The notes beneath the pieces were generated by a model. That model saw only the letters and a program-made list of their open reading frames with translations, had not been told where the DNA came from and did not search any database. DNA of 64,000 nucleotides from assembly GCA_947457395.1 (NCBI GenBank), contig CANGVA010000012.1, positions 1-64,000 on the forward strand, read 5' to 3'. Position 1 is the stretch's first letter, and the number at the start of each line of letters is the position of its first letter. This document shows positions 26,282-35,241 of this stretch, piece after piece. Source of the DNA: Bacteroidota bacterium (GTDB lineage Bacteria; Bacteroidota; Bacteroidia; UKL13-3). The position numbers and the translations under genes were made by a program.

Positions 26282-28774
26282 TTGAGTGAAAGTAAAATTA
26301 CATATGGCATAACTGATGCCCATGCTGCCGAGCTATTAAAACAATACGGGTACAATGAGCTGCCTGCTTCAAAGCCTAAGACTGTTGGTCACATTGCAGG
26401 TGAGGTGATGAAAGAACCGATGTTTACCTTGCTGCTTGCATGCAGTACCCTATATATGCTACTTGGCGATTATAATGAAGGAATCATTATATTCTGTTCA
26501 GTATTTGTTATTATACTCATTACATTTTTTCAGCACCGTAAAACCGAGAAATCATTAGAAGCCCTGCGTCAGCTCTCTTCTCCTAGAGCGCTAGTTATAA
26601 GAAATGGACAGGAAATACGTATTGCCGGCCGGGATGCGGTTCCAGGTGATGTGATGAAACTGCATGAGGGAGATCGGGTACCTGCCGATGCAACCTTACT
26701 AGACAGCAACAATCTGAGTATTGATGAATCGCTGCTTACCGGTGAGTTTATTCCGGTAAATAAAAGCCATGAAAACTCATTGGTAAATATTATATACAGC
26801 GGCACCCTTGTGGTAGCGGGCAGCGGCTTGGCAGTGGTAACACATACAGGTACTCAAACACAATTTGGTAAAATTGGCACATCGCTTGAAAGTATTGAAA
26901 AATCATCTACCCAGCTGCAGAATGAAATGAAGAAATTAATTCGACATTTATTTTTGGCAAGTTTAGGGATTAGCATTGTAGTTGTAGTATCTTTCTATTT
27001 TACGCGCGGAAATTTCCTTGAATCATTGCTCAATGGATTAGCCTCGTCTATGGCTTTAATGCCAGAAGAGTTTCCGGTTGTACTAACCATTTTTCTTGCG
27101 TTGGGTGCGTGGCGCCTGTCTAAAAGCAATATTTTAACCAGAAACCCTTCAGCCATTGAAACATTAGGATCTGCTACTGTGCTGTGCAGTGATAAAACAG
27201 GAACCATCACACAAAACAAAATGGAAGTTGCCGCACTGTATGCCAACCATTCAATTTATGCGAAAGACCATTTTAGCAATTTAAATACAGAAACAAACGA
27301 ACTTATCAGATGCCTGTTTCATGCATCGGCAACGCAAACCATAGACGCTATGGAAAAAGCCATTAAAAAGCTGGGGGACTCCATAAACACAGAAACCTGC
27401 GAATTAATAAAGGAGTTTCCGCTTAGCAAAGATTTATTGGCTATGACGCGCCTTGTTAGCAGCGATGATAAAAAAATACTGACTGCCTATGCCAAGGGAG
27501 CACCGGAAGTAATTTTCAGTTTATGTAAACTGGCTGATGAAGTGATACAAACGTACATGAAGGTAGTGCATGAATTTGCACAGAAAGGCTATCGTGTAAT
27601 AGCTGCTGCGCAATGCAGTATACAAGATGATTTCATGCCTCAACATCAAACCGATATCCCTTTTGTATTTACAGGTCTTGTTGGTTTTGAAGATCCTGTG
27701 CGACCGGAAGTCCCTCAGGCTATAAGGGAATGCTATGCTGCCGGAATAAAAGTTATTATGATAACCGGTGACTATCCGGCTACTGCCAAAGCCATTGCGG
27801 GTGAAATTGGTATACAAAACCATGAGGAAATTATAACGGGTACCGAACTCAAGCAAATGAGTATGGAGGAACTTGCCAGCCGCATTAAGCTAACAAATGT
27901 TTTTGCGCGTATTGTGCCTGAGCAAAAATTACAAATCATTCGTGCATTAAAAGCCAATGGCGAAGTAGTAGCCATGACCGGAGATGGTGTAAATGATGCA
28001 CCTGCGCTTAAAGCAGCTGATATTGGTGTGGCTATGGGACTTAAGGGCACCGATGTAGCACGCGAAGCCTCATCACTTGTGTTGCTGGACGATAATTTTG
28101 CATCTATTGTACATGCCATTAGAACAGGCCGTAAAATTTATGATAACCTACAAAAAGCAATGTCCTATATCATGGCTATACATATTCCCATAATTGGATT
28201 AGTATTGCTGCCTGCATTTTTTCCTGCATTGCCTATTTTACTCATGCCCCTTCACATTGTTTTCATGGAGCTGATAATTGATCCGGTCTGCTCTGTTGCA
28301 TTTGAATCAGAACAGGAAGAAAAAGCCGTGATGAGCAGACCACCACGAAAATCTGATGAGCGTTTTTTCGGCTGGAATAAAATTGTGTACAGCCTGTTTC
28401 AGGGCTTAATTTTACTTGCTATTGTGCTGAGTGTATACTTTTTATCCCTCAATGAAGGACATAACCCCGAAGAAGTAAGAGCTATTGCTTTCTCAGCACT
28501 CATTACCGGAAATATATTCCTGATTCTAACTACCCTTTCAAAAACCAGAAGTTTTCTTTCTGTGATTACAGAAAAGAACAAAGCCTTAATCATGATTACA
28601 ACCGCTGCTATGATTATGCTGCTATGCACAATCACTGTGCCTGCCCTTCAAAAATTATTCAGCTTAGAGTTTCCCGGTTTCAGTCACTTCATTATTTCCA
28701 TTTTAGGAGCATCTGCCATGCTCATAATATTAGAAATGATAAAAAAAGTTAATACCAATAAACAATCTGCTTGA
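26282..28774 (+). CDS. Cation-transporting P-type ATPase (P2-like), TTG start
   Basis: An 830-residue inner-membrane pump. Cation_ATPase_N start (GITDAHAAELLKQYGYNELP), actuator loop LLTGEF, M4 motif PEEFP at residues 261-265, phosphorylation site Asp304 in CSDKTGT, and the hinge GDGVNDAP at about 567. Six C-terminal hydrophobic segments follow. Calcium pumps usually carry PEGLP in M4; PEEFP puts two acidic side chains at the ion site, so the ion is uncertain (calcium, manganese or other). There is no in-frame ATG between the upstream stop (26231) and the conserved N-terminal domain; TTG at 26282 fits, with TATATTTA ending 7 bases before it. Confidence 0.9.
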   Translation: MSESKITYGITDAHAAELLKQYGYNELPASKPKTVGHIAGEVMKEPMFTLLLACSTLYMLLGDYNEGIIIFCSVFVIILITFFQHRKTEKSLEALRQLSSPRALVIRNGQEIRIAGRDAVPGDVMKLHEGDRVPADATLLDSNNLSIDESLLTGEFIPVNKSHENSLVNIIYSGTLVVAGSGLAVVTHTGTQTQFGKIGTSLESIEKSSTQLQNEMKKLIRHLFLASLGISIVVVVSFYFTRGNFLESLLNGLASSMALMPEEFPVVLTIFLALGAWRLSKSNILTRNPSAIETLGSATVLCSDKTGTITQNKMEVAALYANHSIYAKDHFSNLNTETNELIRCLFHASATQTIDAMEKAIKKLGDSINTETCELIKEFPLSKDLLAMTRLVSSDDKKILTAYAKGAPEVIFSLCKLADEVIQTYMKVVHEFAQKGYRVIAAAQCSIQDDFMPQHQTDIPFVFTGLVGFEDPVRPEVPQAIRECYAAGIKVIMITGDYPATAKAIAGEIGIQNHEEIITGTELKQMSMEELASRIKLTNVFARIVPEQKLQIIRALKANGEVVAMTGDGVNDAPALKAADIGVAMGLKGTDVAREASSLVLLDDNFASIVHAIRTGRKIYDNLQKAMSYIMAIHIPIIGLVLLPAFFPALPILLMPLHIVFMELIIDPVCSVAFESEQEEKAVMSRPPRKSDERFFGWNKIVYSLFQGLILLAIVLSVYFLSLNEGHNPEEVRAIAFSALITGNIFLILTTLSKTRSFLSVITEKNKALIMITTAAMIMLLCTITVPALQKLFSLEFPGFSHFIISILGASAMLIILEMIKKVNTNKQSA

Positions 28775-28823
28775 ACAAAATGCAGTTGATGGTTCTGTAG
28801 ATTTATTGCAACAACGAATCATA

Positions 28824-29204
28824 TCAGATCACATCAAAAGGATAGAAAGCATCTTCAAAATGCTCAATTTCAAATTTATCTCCTTTAACTACCGCTACTA
28901 TATCAAAACGGGTTGACCCCCTGTAATCTATTTCCTCCAAATAATTCTCGGCAGTGATGCGAATATTTTTTTGTTTAGCTTTACTTACAGCCCTTTCAGG
29001 ATAAGCCATATCATCTGAAGCACGTGTTTTAACTTCCACAAAGACAATTTCATCTTTAAATCGGCAAATAATATCAATCTCAGTTTTTTGGTAACGATAG
29101 TTACGCTCTAAAATGGCATAACCCTTTCTCTGCAGATAACCGGCTGCAATATCTTCACCCAACATACCAAATTGCTGATTTTGCTTCCCTTTACCTGGTT
29201 TCAT
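28824..29204 (-). CDS. YraN/UPF0102 family nuclease-like protein
   Basis: A 126-residue protein of the UPF0102 family with the restriction-endonuclease-like core: GEDIAAGYLQRKGY, the Asp of EIDIICR and the Glu/Lys of IVFVEVKTR (the D...ExK pattern). Members are thought to be structure-specific DNA nucleases, linked in Bacteria to recombination or natural transformation, but the function is not firm. The start ATG is supported by a perfect TACCTTTG -7 box at 29225-29232 on the minus strand, 21 bases upstream. It is followed (minus strand) by the converging P-type ATPase gene. Confidence 0.9.
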   Translation of the reverse strand: MKPGKGKQNQQFGMLGEDIAAGYLQRKGYAILERNYRYQKTEIDIICRFKDEIVFVEVKTRASDDMAYPERAVSKAKQKNIRITAENYLEEIDYRGSTRFDIVAVVKGDKFEIEHFEDAFYPFDVI

Positions 29205-29324
29205 AAAATAGATTTAATGGAGAACAAAGGTAAATTATACTTATAAATCATCGTCAAACAACTGAAGCGAAGGACTATATTGGCGCAAACCACATTTAAC
29301 ATATGGAGGAAGTAAATAATAAAC

Positions 29325-30164
29325 CTATTGCTCCTGATAACCTTCATAAACAATCAGTTCCTTTAAGTCAGTTGGCAAATCAGGCTTTTCCCTGAACAAA
29401 CCAAACAAACTGGATCCGCTTCCGCTCATTAAAGCAAATACAGCACCTGAATCATATAAAAGTTGCTTCATATTTGTAAGTTGAGGATGATTCTTGAATA
29501 CCGATGGTTCAAAATCATTAAAAACTAGATCTTTCCATTGCTCTACCGGTAGTTGAAGAAAATGCTTTAGACATTTATCCTGATCAAGAAATTCTCTGCG
29601 CTGCACGTGTTGATATGCAATTGCTGTGTTGGAATGTAACTTCGGATAAATAAGAACCAGATACCAACCTTTCAGGGAAATTGCATAGGGTTCCAATTCA
29701 TGTCCTTTACCATAAAGATATGCCGGTGCATTATCCAAAAAAAACGCACAATCGCTTCCCAGTTTAGCTGCATACTTCTTTAAGTCCAGTGAGCTGATTC
29801 GAAGAGCATATATCTGATTTAGTAAATTGAGCATGAACGCTGCATCCGCAGAACCACCTCCCAGGCCTGCACCCATAGGTATTTTTTTATATAAACAGAT
29901 ATCAGTTGATGGTAGATCATAATCGGCCTTTAATAATTGAAAAGCCTTTATAATCAGGTTTTCGCTGTCGGCCCCGTTCACCGGCAAACCTGCTGACATG
30001 AAACGATAGTCAGGTGTATCAGCATCTGCGTGCAGTGGTATAGCCTCCAGCATATCACATAAGGGCACAGGATAAAAAACGGATTCAATATTATGAAAGC
30101 CGTCTGCCCGCTTGTTGATAACGTGCAAACCAAGATTTATTTTGGCATTCGGGAAACAAATCAT
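29325..30164 (-). CDS. ispE: 4-diphosphocytidyl-2-C-methyl-D-erythritol kinase
   Basis: A 279-residue GHMP kinase that phosphorylates CDP-methylerythritol in the non-mevalonate isoprenoid pathway, in the cytoplasm. Signatures: FPNAKINLGLHV at the N terminus, the GHMP ATP loop PMGAGLGGGSADAAF, and the C-terminal ALMSGSGSSLFGLF loop. The ATG at 30162-30164 is chosen because it starts directly before the conserved first strand; a longer reading from 30197 would add eleven residues without similarity and run into the divergent neighbour's promoter. It is divergent from the metallophosphoesterase gene (43 bases apart). Confidence 0.93.
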   Translation of the reverse strand: MICFPNAKINLGLHVINKRADGFHNIESVFYPVPLCDMLEAIPLHADADTPDYRFMSAGLPVNGADSENLIIKAFQLLKADYDLPSTDICLYKKIPMGAGLGGGSADAAFMLNLLNQIYALRISSLDLKKYAAKLGSDCAFFLDNAPAYLYGKGHELEPYAISLKGWYLVLIYPKLHSNTAIAYQHVQRREFLDQDKCLKHFLQLPVEQWKDLVFNDFEPSVFKNHPQLTNMKQLLYDSGAVFALMSGSGSSLFGLFREKPDLPTDLKELIVYEGYQEQ

Positions 30165-30171
30165 TTTCAAA

Positions 30172-30179
30172 TACCTTTG
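30172..30179 (+). promoter_or_regulatory. -7 element (TACCTTTG) of the metallophosphoesterase gene
   Basis: A perfect TAnnTTTG octamer 28 bases before the ATG at 30208, in the short gap between divergent ispE and the metallophosphoesterase gene. TTC, not TTG, stands 21 bases further upstream. Confidence 0.45.
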
Positions 30180-30207
30180 TTGCGCAAAATGCAACAAAAA
30201 AACAGAA

Positions 30208-31458
30208 ATGCTTCAATTTAAAATCATACTTGTTTTATCTGTCTTAAGTTTTATAACGCTTATTGACCTTTATACCTGGCAAGCGGTAAAAACTATTGTT
30301 AAACATAAAAACATTAACAATGCTAAGCGCATACATTTCGGCATTACTATCGGAATCAGTTTTTTATTCATTTCCAGCTACCTTTTTCTTGGTCTTGAAA
30401 CCAATGTATATTACCGCAGCTATGTAGCATCATTTATTTTTATAATATATCTCTCTAAATTTTTTGTTTGTATTTTTCTCTTAACGGATGATTTGCGAAG
30501 AGGAATACTATGGCTTTGGAAAAAGATTAATCCTCCTCCACCGGCACCTGTGACACAAAAGAAAGGAATTACGCGTGCAGAATTCTTATCTAAAGCGGGT
30601 GCCATAACCGGTGCGGTTCCATTCTTTATATTAAGCAAAGGTATATTTAAAGGAGCCTATGATTACCAGATTCACAAAGTGCCATTGTATTTAAAAAATT
30701 TGCCTGCCGGTTTTGAGGGGCTAACGGTTGGGCAACTATCCGATATCCATACAGGCAGTTTGTTTGATAAAGATTCCGTACATAAAGGCATTCAAATGCT
30801 ATTGTCTCAAAAACCCGATCTTATTTTTTTTACAGGAGATTTTGTAAATAACAAAACAGATGAAGCATACCACCTGATGGATCACTTTGCAGAAGTTCAA
30901 GCCCCGATGGGAGTATTCAGCATATTTGGAAACCATGATTACGGTGATTACCTGCAGTGGGCAAGCCCAGAAGCAAAAGCAAAAAATCTGGCTGATTTGG
31001 TAACCGTGCATAAGGACATGGGTTGGCACCTCATGCGCAATGAACATGTTTTGCTTGATAGGGGAGGTAATAAAATTGCCTTGCTAGGTGTAGAAAACTG
31101 GGGCGATAAAGGGCGTTTCCAAAAATTTGGAGATATAGAAAAGGCCCAAAAAGGCATCAGCGATGTACCTGTTAAGCTACTTCTCTCCCACGATCCTTCA
31201 CATTTTGACTCCATTGTATCGAAGCAGCATCAGGATATTGCCGCTACTTTCAGCGGACATACACACGGATTTCAGTTTGGTATTGAAGCCATGGGAATTA
31301 AATGGAGCCCGTCACAATGGATTTATCCGCATTGGGCAGGGCTTTACCGGGATGGCAATCAGCAATTGTATGTTAACCGTGGTTTCGGATTTTTAGGTTA
31401 TCCGGGCAGGGTTGGTATTTTGCCTGAAATAACCATCTTTGAATTAAGAAGAGCTTAG
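30208..31458 (+). CDS. Membrane-anchored metallophosphoesterase
   Basis: A 416-residue protein. The first half has about four hydrophobic helices (residues about 1-110), a proline-rich linker, and one more hydrophobic stretch at GAVPFFILSKGIF. The second half is a calcineurin-like phosphoesterase with all metal ligands: LSDIHTGS, FTGDFVNN, GNHDYG, LLSHDP and FSGHTHGFQFG. This YkuE/YaeI-like family hydrolyses phospho-ester bonds at the membrane surface; UDP-diacylglucosamine or phospholipid substrates are known for some members, but none can be assigned here. Start ATG 30208 chosen because the sequence before it overlaps ispE and lacks coding character. Confidence 0.88.
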   Translation: MLQFKIILVLSVLSFITLIDLYTWQAVKTIVKHKNINNAKRIHFGITIGISFLFISSYLFLGLETNVYYRSYVASFIFIIYLSKFFVCIFLLTDDLRRGILWLWKKINPPPPAPVTQKKGITRAEFLSKAGAITGAVPFFILSKGIFKGAYDYQIHKVPLYLKNLPAGFEGLTVGQLSDIHTGSLFDKDSVHKGIQMLLSQKPDLIFFTGDFVNNKTDEAYHLMDHFAEVQAPMGVFSIFGNHDYGDYLQWASPEAKAKNLADLVTVHKDMGWHLMRNEHVLLDRGGNKIALLGVENWGDKGRFQKFGDIEKAQKGISDVPVKLLLSHDPSHFDSIVSKQHQDIAATFSGHTHGFQFGIEAMGIKWSPSQWIYPHWAGLYRDGNQQLYVNRGFGFLGYPGRVGILPEITIFELRRA

Positions 31459-31531
31459 TTATACACTTTATCTTGTGTGGTAGGTAACAAATTTTTTATT
31501 GTTACTGTCGTTCATTAAAATTGCATGAGAA

Positions 31532-32254
31532 ATGGCAAAAAAGAGCAGTAGCAAACCCAAACAATTCATGCTAACTTTTTTAGCATTTGTAAAAAATCTG
31601 CTCTTGTTGAGTGGCCAGGTGTTTATACTAATCATTATTTTGTATCGCGTAATTCCGCCACCGGTTACTCCCCTTCATCTAGTAAGGGTTTATGAACAAA
31701 TAAGAGATGGTAAAGATATTAAACTAACCAAAAGCTGGAAAAGCATTGATTATATTTCAGACAAATTTTGCCTGGCTGTTATTACTGCAGAAGATGCAAA
31801 ATTTATACAGCATTACGGATTTGATTTTGAACAAATACAAAACTCAATTGAGCGGGGATTTAAAACTGGTAAAAAAATGCGAGGCGCGAGTACCATTTCA
31901 CAGCAAACTGCAAAAAATTTGTTTTTCACACCTAAACGAAGCTGGATTAGAAAGGTTCCTGAAATATTTATTACATTAACACTGGAACTATTCTGGACCA
32001 AAAAGCGGATATTGGAAATTTACCTCAATATCATAGAGATGGGAGATGGAATTTACGGAGCTGAAGCTGCCGCGCAGCAATACTTTAAAAAATCAAGTGC
32101 TGATCTTAGCTCAAGAGAAAGTGCATTGATTGCCGCTTGTCTGCCCAACCCACGCAGATGGAAAGCCAACAAACCATCAAATTATATAGACAGGAAGGCA
32201 CGAGGGATACAGCGGTTCATGCATCATATTGGAGAACTACCCTGGAGGGAATAA
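31532..32254 (+). CDS. mtgA: Monofunctional biosynthetic peptidoglycan transglycosylase
   Basis: A 240-residue GT51 enzyme that polymerises lipid II into glycan strands at the outer face of the inner membrane. One N-terminal transmembrane helix (about residues 20-38). GT51 motifs: catalytic Glu87 in ITAEDAKF, GASTISQQTAKNLF, RKVPEIFITLTLE, LEIYLNIIEMG and AAQQYF. No transpeptidase domain is present, so it is the monofunctional form. It converges with the thioesterase gene, 4 bases apart. Confidence 0.94.
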   Translation: MAKKSSSKPKQFMLTFLAFVKNLLLLSGQVFILIIILYRVIPPPVTPLHLVRVYEQIRDGKDIKLTKSWKSIDYISDKFCLAVITAEDAKFIQHYGFDFEQIQNSIERGFKTGKKMRGASTISQQTAKNLFFTPKRSWIRKVPEIFITLTLELFWTKKRILEIYLNIIEMGDGIYGAEAAAQQYFKKSSADLSSRESALIAACLPNPRRWKANKPSNYIDRKARGIQRFMHHIGELPWRE

Positions 32255-32258
32255 TCGG

Positions 32259-32696
32259 CTATCTTCTCATATCTTCCGGATTAACCACAGCCATTGTAAG
32301 AGAAGCTTTGGCCACAAGTAAATCTCCCACCCATAACTCGCTTTCACAAAAATACAAGCGCTGGCCTGCTTTAATCACATATCCTTTTGCCTGTAATACA
32401 TCTCCTTTTGCAGGATTCAAATAAGAAACCTTTAGTTCTACCGTAACCACACCCTGCCCATGCTTTACGAGCGTAAAAGCAGCAAAACCTGCTACGATAT
32501 CGGCTACAGTTGCCGTAACGCCTCCATGCACAAAATCCATCTGCTGCAAATGGTGCTTTTGTAAATCCAGTTCACCTGATATAAAACCGGGCTTTATTTC
32601 ATTGATAGTAAAACCTAAATAATGAAGAAAATGATTCCCATTAATCTTCTCTTTTACCATTTCGGTAAAATCTGTTTCGGCTGGTTTAAAACTCAT
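32259..32696 (-). CDS. PaaI-type hotdog-fold thioesterase
   Basis: A 145-residue hotdog-fold protein predicted to hydrolyse acyl-CoA thioesters. The hotdog helix and active site are visible as FVHGGVTATVADIVAGFAA with the conserved HGG and an Asp in place of the usual catalytic acid, followed by VTVELKVSYLNPAKGD. The ATG at 32694-32696 begins MSFKPAETDF, directly before the conserved helix; a longer in-frame reading to 32756 would overlap the divergent DUF3822 gene. The physiological acyl-CoA is unknown. Confidence 0.87.
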   Translation of the reverse strand: MSFKPAETDFTEMVKEKINGNHFLHYLGFTINEIKPGFISGELDLQKHHLQQMDFVHGGVTATVADIVAGFAAFTLVKHGQGVVTVELKVSYLNPAKGDVLQAKGYVIKAGQRLYFCESELWVGDLLVAKASLTMAVVNPEDMRR

Positions 32697-32710
32697 ATCG
32701 GTTTTTTCTT

Positions 32711-32718
32711 TACATTTG
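32711..32718 (+). promoter_or_regulatory. -7 element (TACATTTG) of the DUF3822-rsmD-coaD operon
   Basis: A perfect TAnnTTTG octamer 27 bases before the ATG at 32745, in the gap between the divergent thioesterase and DUF3822 genes. No clear -33 TTG. Confidence 0.45.
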
Positions 32719-32744
32719 ATGCGCTGCGAAAGTAAACAAAGGAC

Positions 32745-33611
32745 ATGCAAGCACAAACCTATTCAACAGTAAAAAATTATCTTAACCGCGAGCAACTCAA
32801 TGAGCATGCTTCAAAATGCACACTGGTTATAAATGTTTCTCAGCATTGTATCAGCCTGCTCGCAGCAGATATGGTACAAAAGGAAGTAATGGGGCTACGT
32901 GTTATTGAAACAGGAAACCTTAGAACTACCGAAGTTACTGCCATGCAATTGGCCGAATGGATTGAGCAGGGCGAATTTGCAGAGGTTGATTTCCAGCAAC
33001 GTATAGTATTACTTGAAAACAGTTGTTATACCATTATTCCGGAAGCGCTGTTTGTAGCAGAGAAAGCAGAAAGTTACCTTAATTTTGTTCATAAAATTGG
33101 TGCAGGACAGGAAGTTTTATTTAACCGAACCAATGGGCATGTATGCATTTATGCAGCTCCTTCCCTGCTTTTACAAAACCTTAGACACCTTTATCCGGGC
33201 TTATCTTTCTATCATGCTTCAGGAGTATATATTGAAAGTATCTTCAGTTCCATAAGAAAGGCAGAAAAAGACATACTACATGTGAACGTCCATAAAAACT
33301 TTATGGATGTGGTGCATATACGTAATGGCCAATTGCAGTTTGCGAATACCTTTCCATTTGAAGCTGACACTGATATTGTATTCTTCCTGTTATCAGTTGC
33401 TGAACAGCAAAAAATGAATCATGATAAACTGGCTATTATTCTTTCCGGTGAGATTAGTCAATCTGACGCGTTGATGTCTTTACTCAAAAAGTATATACCT
33501 GAAGTACTGCTTCAAAACAGACCTGATGAGTTTGTTTATCCCGCATCATTCAGAGAGTTTCAGGACCAGCAACATTATCAAACAATCGCTGCGTTATTGT
33601 GCGAATTATAA
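32745..33611 (+). CDS. DUF3822 family protein
   Basis: A 288-residue cytoplasmic protein of the Bacteroidota-specific DUF3822 family, known for its place directly before rsmD. It has the two-lobed alternating pattern of an ASKHA (actin/hexokinase-like) fold: TLVINVSQHCISLLAAD near the N terminus, ILHVNVHKNFMDVVHIRNG at about 185-205, and LAIILSGEISQSDALM near the C terminus. The ATP-binding loops of true ASKHA kinases are not obvious, so it may be a non-catalytic relative. It overlaps rsmD by 13 bases, so the two are translationally coupled. Function unknown. Confidence 0.83.
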   Translation: MQAQTYSTVKNYLNREQLNEHASKCTLVINVSQHCISLLAADMVQKEVMGLRVIETGNLRTTEVTAMQLAEWIEQGEFAEVDFQQRIVLLENSCYTIIPEALFVAEKAESYLNFVHKIGAGQEVLFNRTNGHVCIYAAPSLLLQNLRHLYPGLSFYHASGVYIESIFSSIRKAEKDILHVNVHKNFMDVVHIRNGQLQFANTFPFEADTDIVFFLLSVAEQQKMNHDKLAIILSGEISQSDALMSLLKKYIPEVLLQNRPDEFVYPASFREFQDQQHYQTIAALLCEL

Positions 33612-34156
33612 GTGGTTCATTAAAAGGCATCATACTGCATCCGCCAAAAGGATTGCCGGTTAGGCCCACAACCGATAGGGCGAAGGAAAGCTTATTTAAT
33701 ATTCTTGAAAATCATTTTATACTAACAGGGCTGGAGGTTATTGACTTGTTCTCCGGAACAGGTAATATTTCTTTTGAATTTGCATCGAGGGGGGCAGCTA
33801 AGGTAACTGCAGTTGATTTGCATGGCAAATGCATTGCATGGATCAAAGAAACGGCATTAAAGCTTGGGCTAAAACAAATACATACCGTTAAATGTGATGC
33901 ACTGGGATACCTAAGAAAGTGTCAAACACCGGCTGATATCATTTTCTCTGATGCTCCTTATGCTATGAAGGAAATAATTCAGATACCGGGTATTGTTCAT
34001 CACAATCAGTTGCTAAAACTAGATGGCTGGCTCATTATTGAGCATGAGGTAAATTTGGATTTAAGCCACGAAAACGGTTTTTTTGATAAACGGATATATG
34101 GACAGTCGGCTTTCTCATTCTTTCGTTATGTTCCATCTGTTCCGATACTTAATTAA
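33599..34156 (+). CDS. rsmD: 16S rRNA (guanine(966)-N(2))-methyltransferase
   Basis: A 185-residue SAM-dependent methyltransferase for G966 of 16S rRNA. Family signatures: start MRIISGSLKG, VRPTTDRAKESLFNIL, the SAM loop DLFSGTGNISFE (residues 49-60), and the catalytic tetrapeptide at 118-121. In RsmD this is normally DPPY or NPPY; here it is DAPY, with Ala in place of the first Pro. The start is GTG at 33599, fixed by the universal RIISG N terminus, and lies inside the last codons of DUF3822. coaD follows after 5 bases. Confidence 0.9.
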   Translation: MRIISGSLKGIILHPPKGLPVRPTTDRAKESLFNILENHFILTGLEVIDLFSGTGNISFEFASRGAAKVTAVDLHGKCIAWIKETALKLGLKQIHTVKCDALGYLRKCQTPADIIFSDAPYAMKEIIQIPGIVHHNQLLKLDGWLIIEHEVNLDLSHENGFFDKRIYGQSAFSFFRYVPSVPILN

Positions 34157-34161
34157 TTTTT

Positions 34162-34632
34162 ATGAGCAAGCGTATAGCCCTTTTCCCGGGCACTTTCGAC
34201 CCCATTACCATAGGCCATGCAAATATCGTGGAACGGGCAATGCCTCTGTTTGATGAGATTGTGATAGGGATTGGCACCAATAGCAATAAAAGTACATTAT
34301 TCCCAATTGAGCAAAGAGAGGCATGGATAAGTGAGATGTATAAGAATCACAAGAACGTGCGTGTAGAAAAATACGAAGGATTAACGGTTAAATTCTGTGA
34401 GGTGCTAGGCGCAAATTACATACTGCGTGGCCTGCGCAACATGGCAGATTTTGATTACGAAAAAAATATCGCGCAAATGAATAAACTTGTTTATCCCAAA
34501 GTTGAAACTGTTTTCCTCATGTGTGATCCTGCATTTACACCTATCAGCTCTTCTATTGTAAGGGACTTAATCAAAAACGGAGGAGATGCATCAGCATACC
34601 TGCCACCGCAAGTGCAGTACAAACATAGCTAA
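34162..34632 (+). CDS. coaD: Phosphopantetheine adenylyltransferase
   Basis: A 156-residue nucleotidyltransferase that makes dephospho-CoA from ATP and 4'-phosphopantetheine. Signatures: FPGTFDPITIGHANIVERA (key GTFDP and the T/HxGH motif TIGH), LRGLRNMADFDYE, and the C-terminal ISSSIVRDL. Length and motifs are standard. It is third in the DUF3822-rsmD-coaD operon; rsmD-coaD linkage is widespread in bacteria. Its 3' end overlaps the converging NUDIX gene by 4 bases. Confidence 0.95.
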   Translation: MSKRIALFPGTFDPITIGHANIVERAMPLFDEIVIGIGTNSNKSTLFPIEQREAWISEMYKNHKNVRVEKYEGLTVKFCEVLGANYILRGLRNMADFDYEKNIAQMNKLVYPKVETVFLMCDPAFTPISSSIVRDLIKNGGDASAYLPPQVQYKHS

Positions 34633-35234
34633 ACCAACACATCATCTAATAAATCTCTAATGGATGTGTAGGTATCTAACGCATCAAGATCCGTGCGCTT
34701 TATATTGAACCACGCAGCCTCTGTTATTTGCTCCTCGGCTTGCGGTATGAGTTTCTTATCCCAATTGGTGCGCATCTCAAACCATCTGGTAACCTTAAGA
34801 AAACGATGGTTGTGCATTTTGTAGGTGTGGTAAGTAGATGCCAAAGGTTTAATCAGCTTAAGGCTGCCAATCCCACACTCTTCCTCAACCTCCCTAAGCG
34901 CAGCCTCTTCAGACGTTTCCCCTGCATCTATCTTGCCTTTTGGCAAGTCCCACTTACCCATGCGTTTAATCAACAGTAACTCATTCATTGAATTAAAAAC
35001 TACTCCCCCGGATGCTTCAATGGCTACGAAATGGGTGTAAAAATCTTTGAAAGAAAAATCCGGGTCATCTGTAAGCAATACCAACCCCTTTGAACGCATA
35101 CCTTCGGTATCTTTAATAAACTCCAGCACTTTTGATGGGTCATATGTAACCCTTTTGCAATTGGCATATCTTGAATCTTCAGAATCTTTTTCTGTAATAA
35201 TAAAGGGTTTCTCGTTGATGAATATTTTATACAT
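34629..35234 (-). CDS. NUDIX hydrolase
   Basis: A 201-residue protein with an N-terminal domain of about 70 residues and a NUDIX domain. The NUDIX box is complete from the G of GKIDAGE to the EECGI end (G-x5-E-x7-RE-x2-EE-x-G-I). Substrates of the family are nucleoside diphosphates linked to another group. The box is preceded by KMGKWDLPKG, typical of MutT/diadenosine-type members, but the substrate cannot be named. The ATG at 35232-35234 is preferred; a longer frame would overlap the divergent pyrE gene. pyrE starts 8 bases away. Confidence 0.88.
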   Translation of the reverse strand: MYKIFINEKPFIITEKDSEDSRYANCKRVTYDPSKVLEFIKDTEGMRSKGLVLLTDDPDFSFKDFYTHFVAIEASGGVVFNSMNELLLIKRMGKWDLPKGKIDAGETSEEAALREVEEECGIGSLKLIKPLASTYHTYKMHNHRFLKVTRWFEMRTNWDKKLIPQAEEQITEAAWFNIKRTDLDALDTYTSIRDLLDDVLV

Positions 35235-35237
35235 TTG
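35230..35237 (+). promoter_or_regulatory. -7 element (TACATTTG) of pyrE
   Basis: A perfect TAnnTTTG octamer whose last G is 5 bases before the pyrE ATG (35242). It overlaps the start codon of the divergent NUDIX gene. Predicts a leaderless pyrE mRNA. No TTG at 17-23 bases upstream, only TTT at 19. Confidence 0.5.
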
Positions 35238-35241
35238 CCTA

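Noticed and set aside
35047-35241. N-terminal extension of pyrE by 65 codons
   Set aside because: It runs through the NUDIX gene on the other strand, has no similarity to PyrE, and the promoter box sits 5 bases before the accepted ATG.
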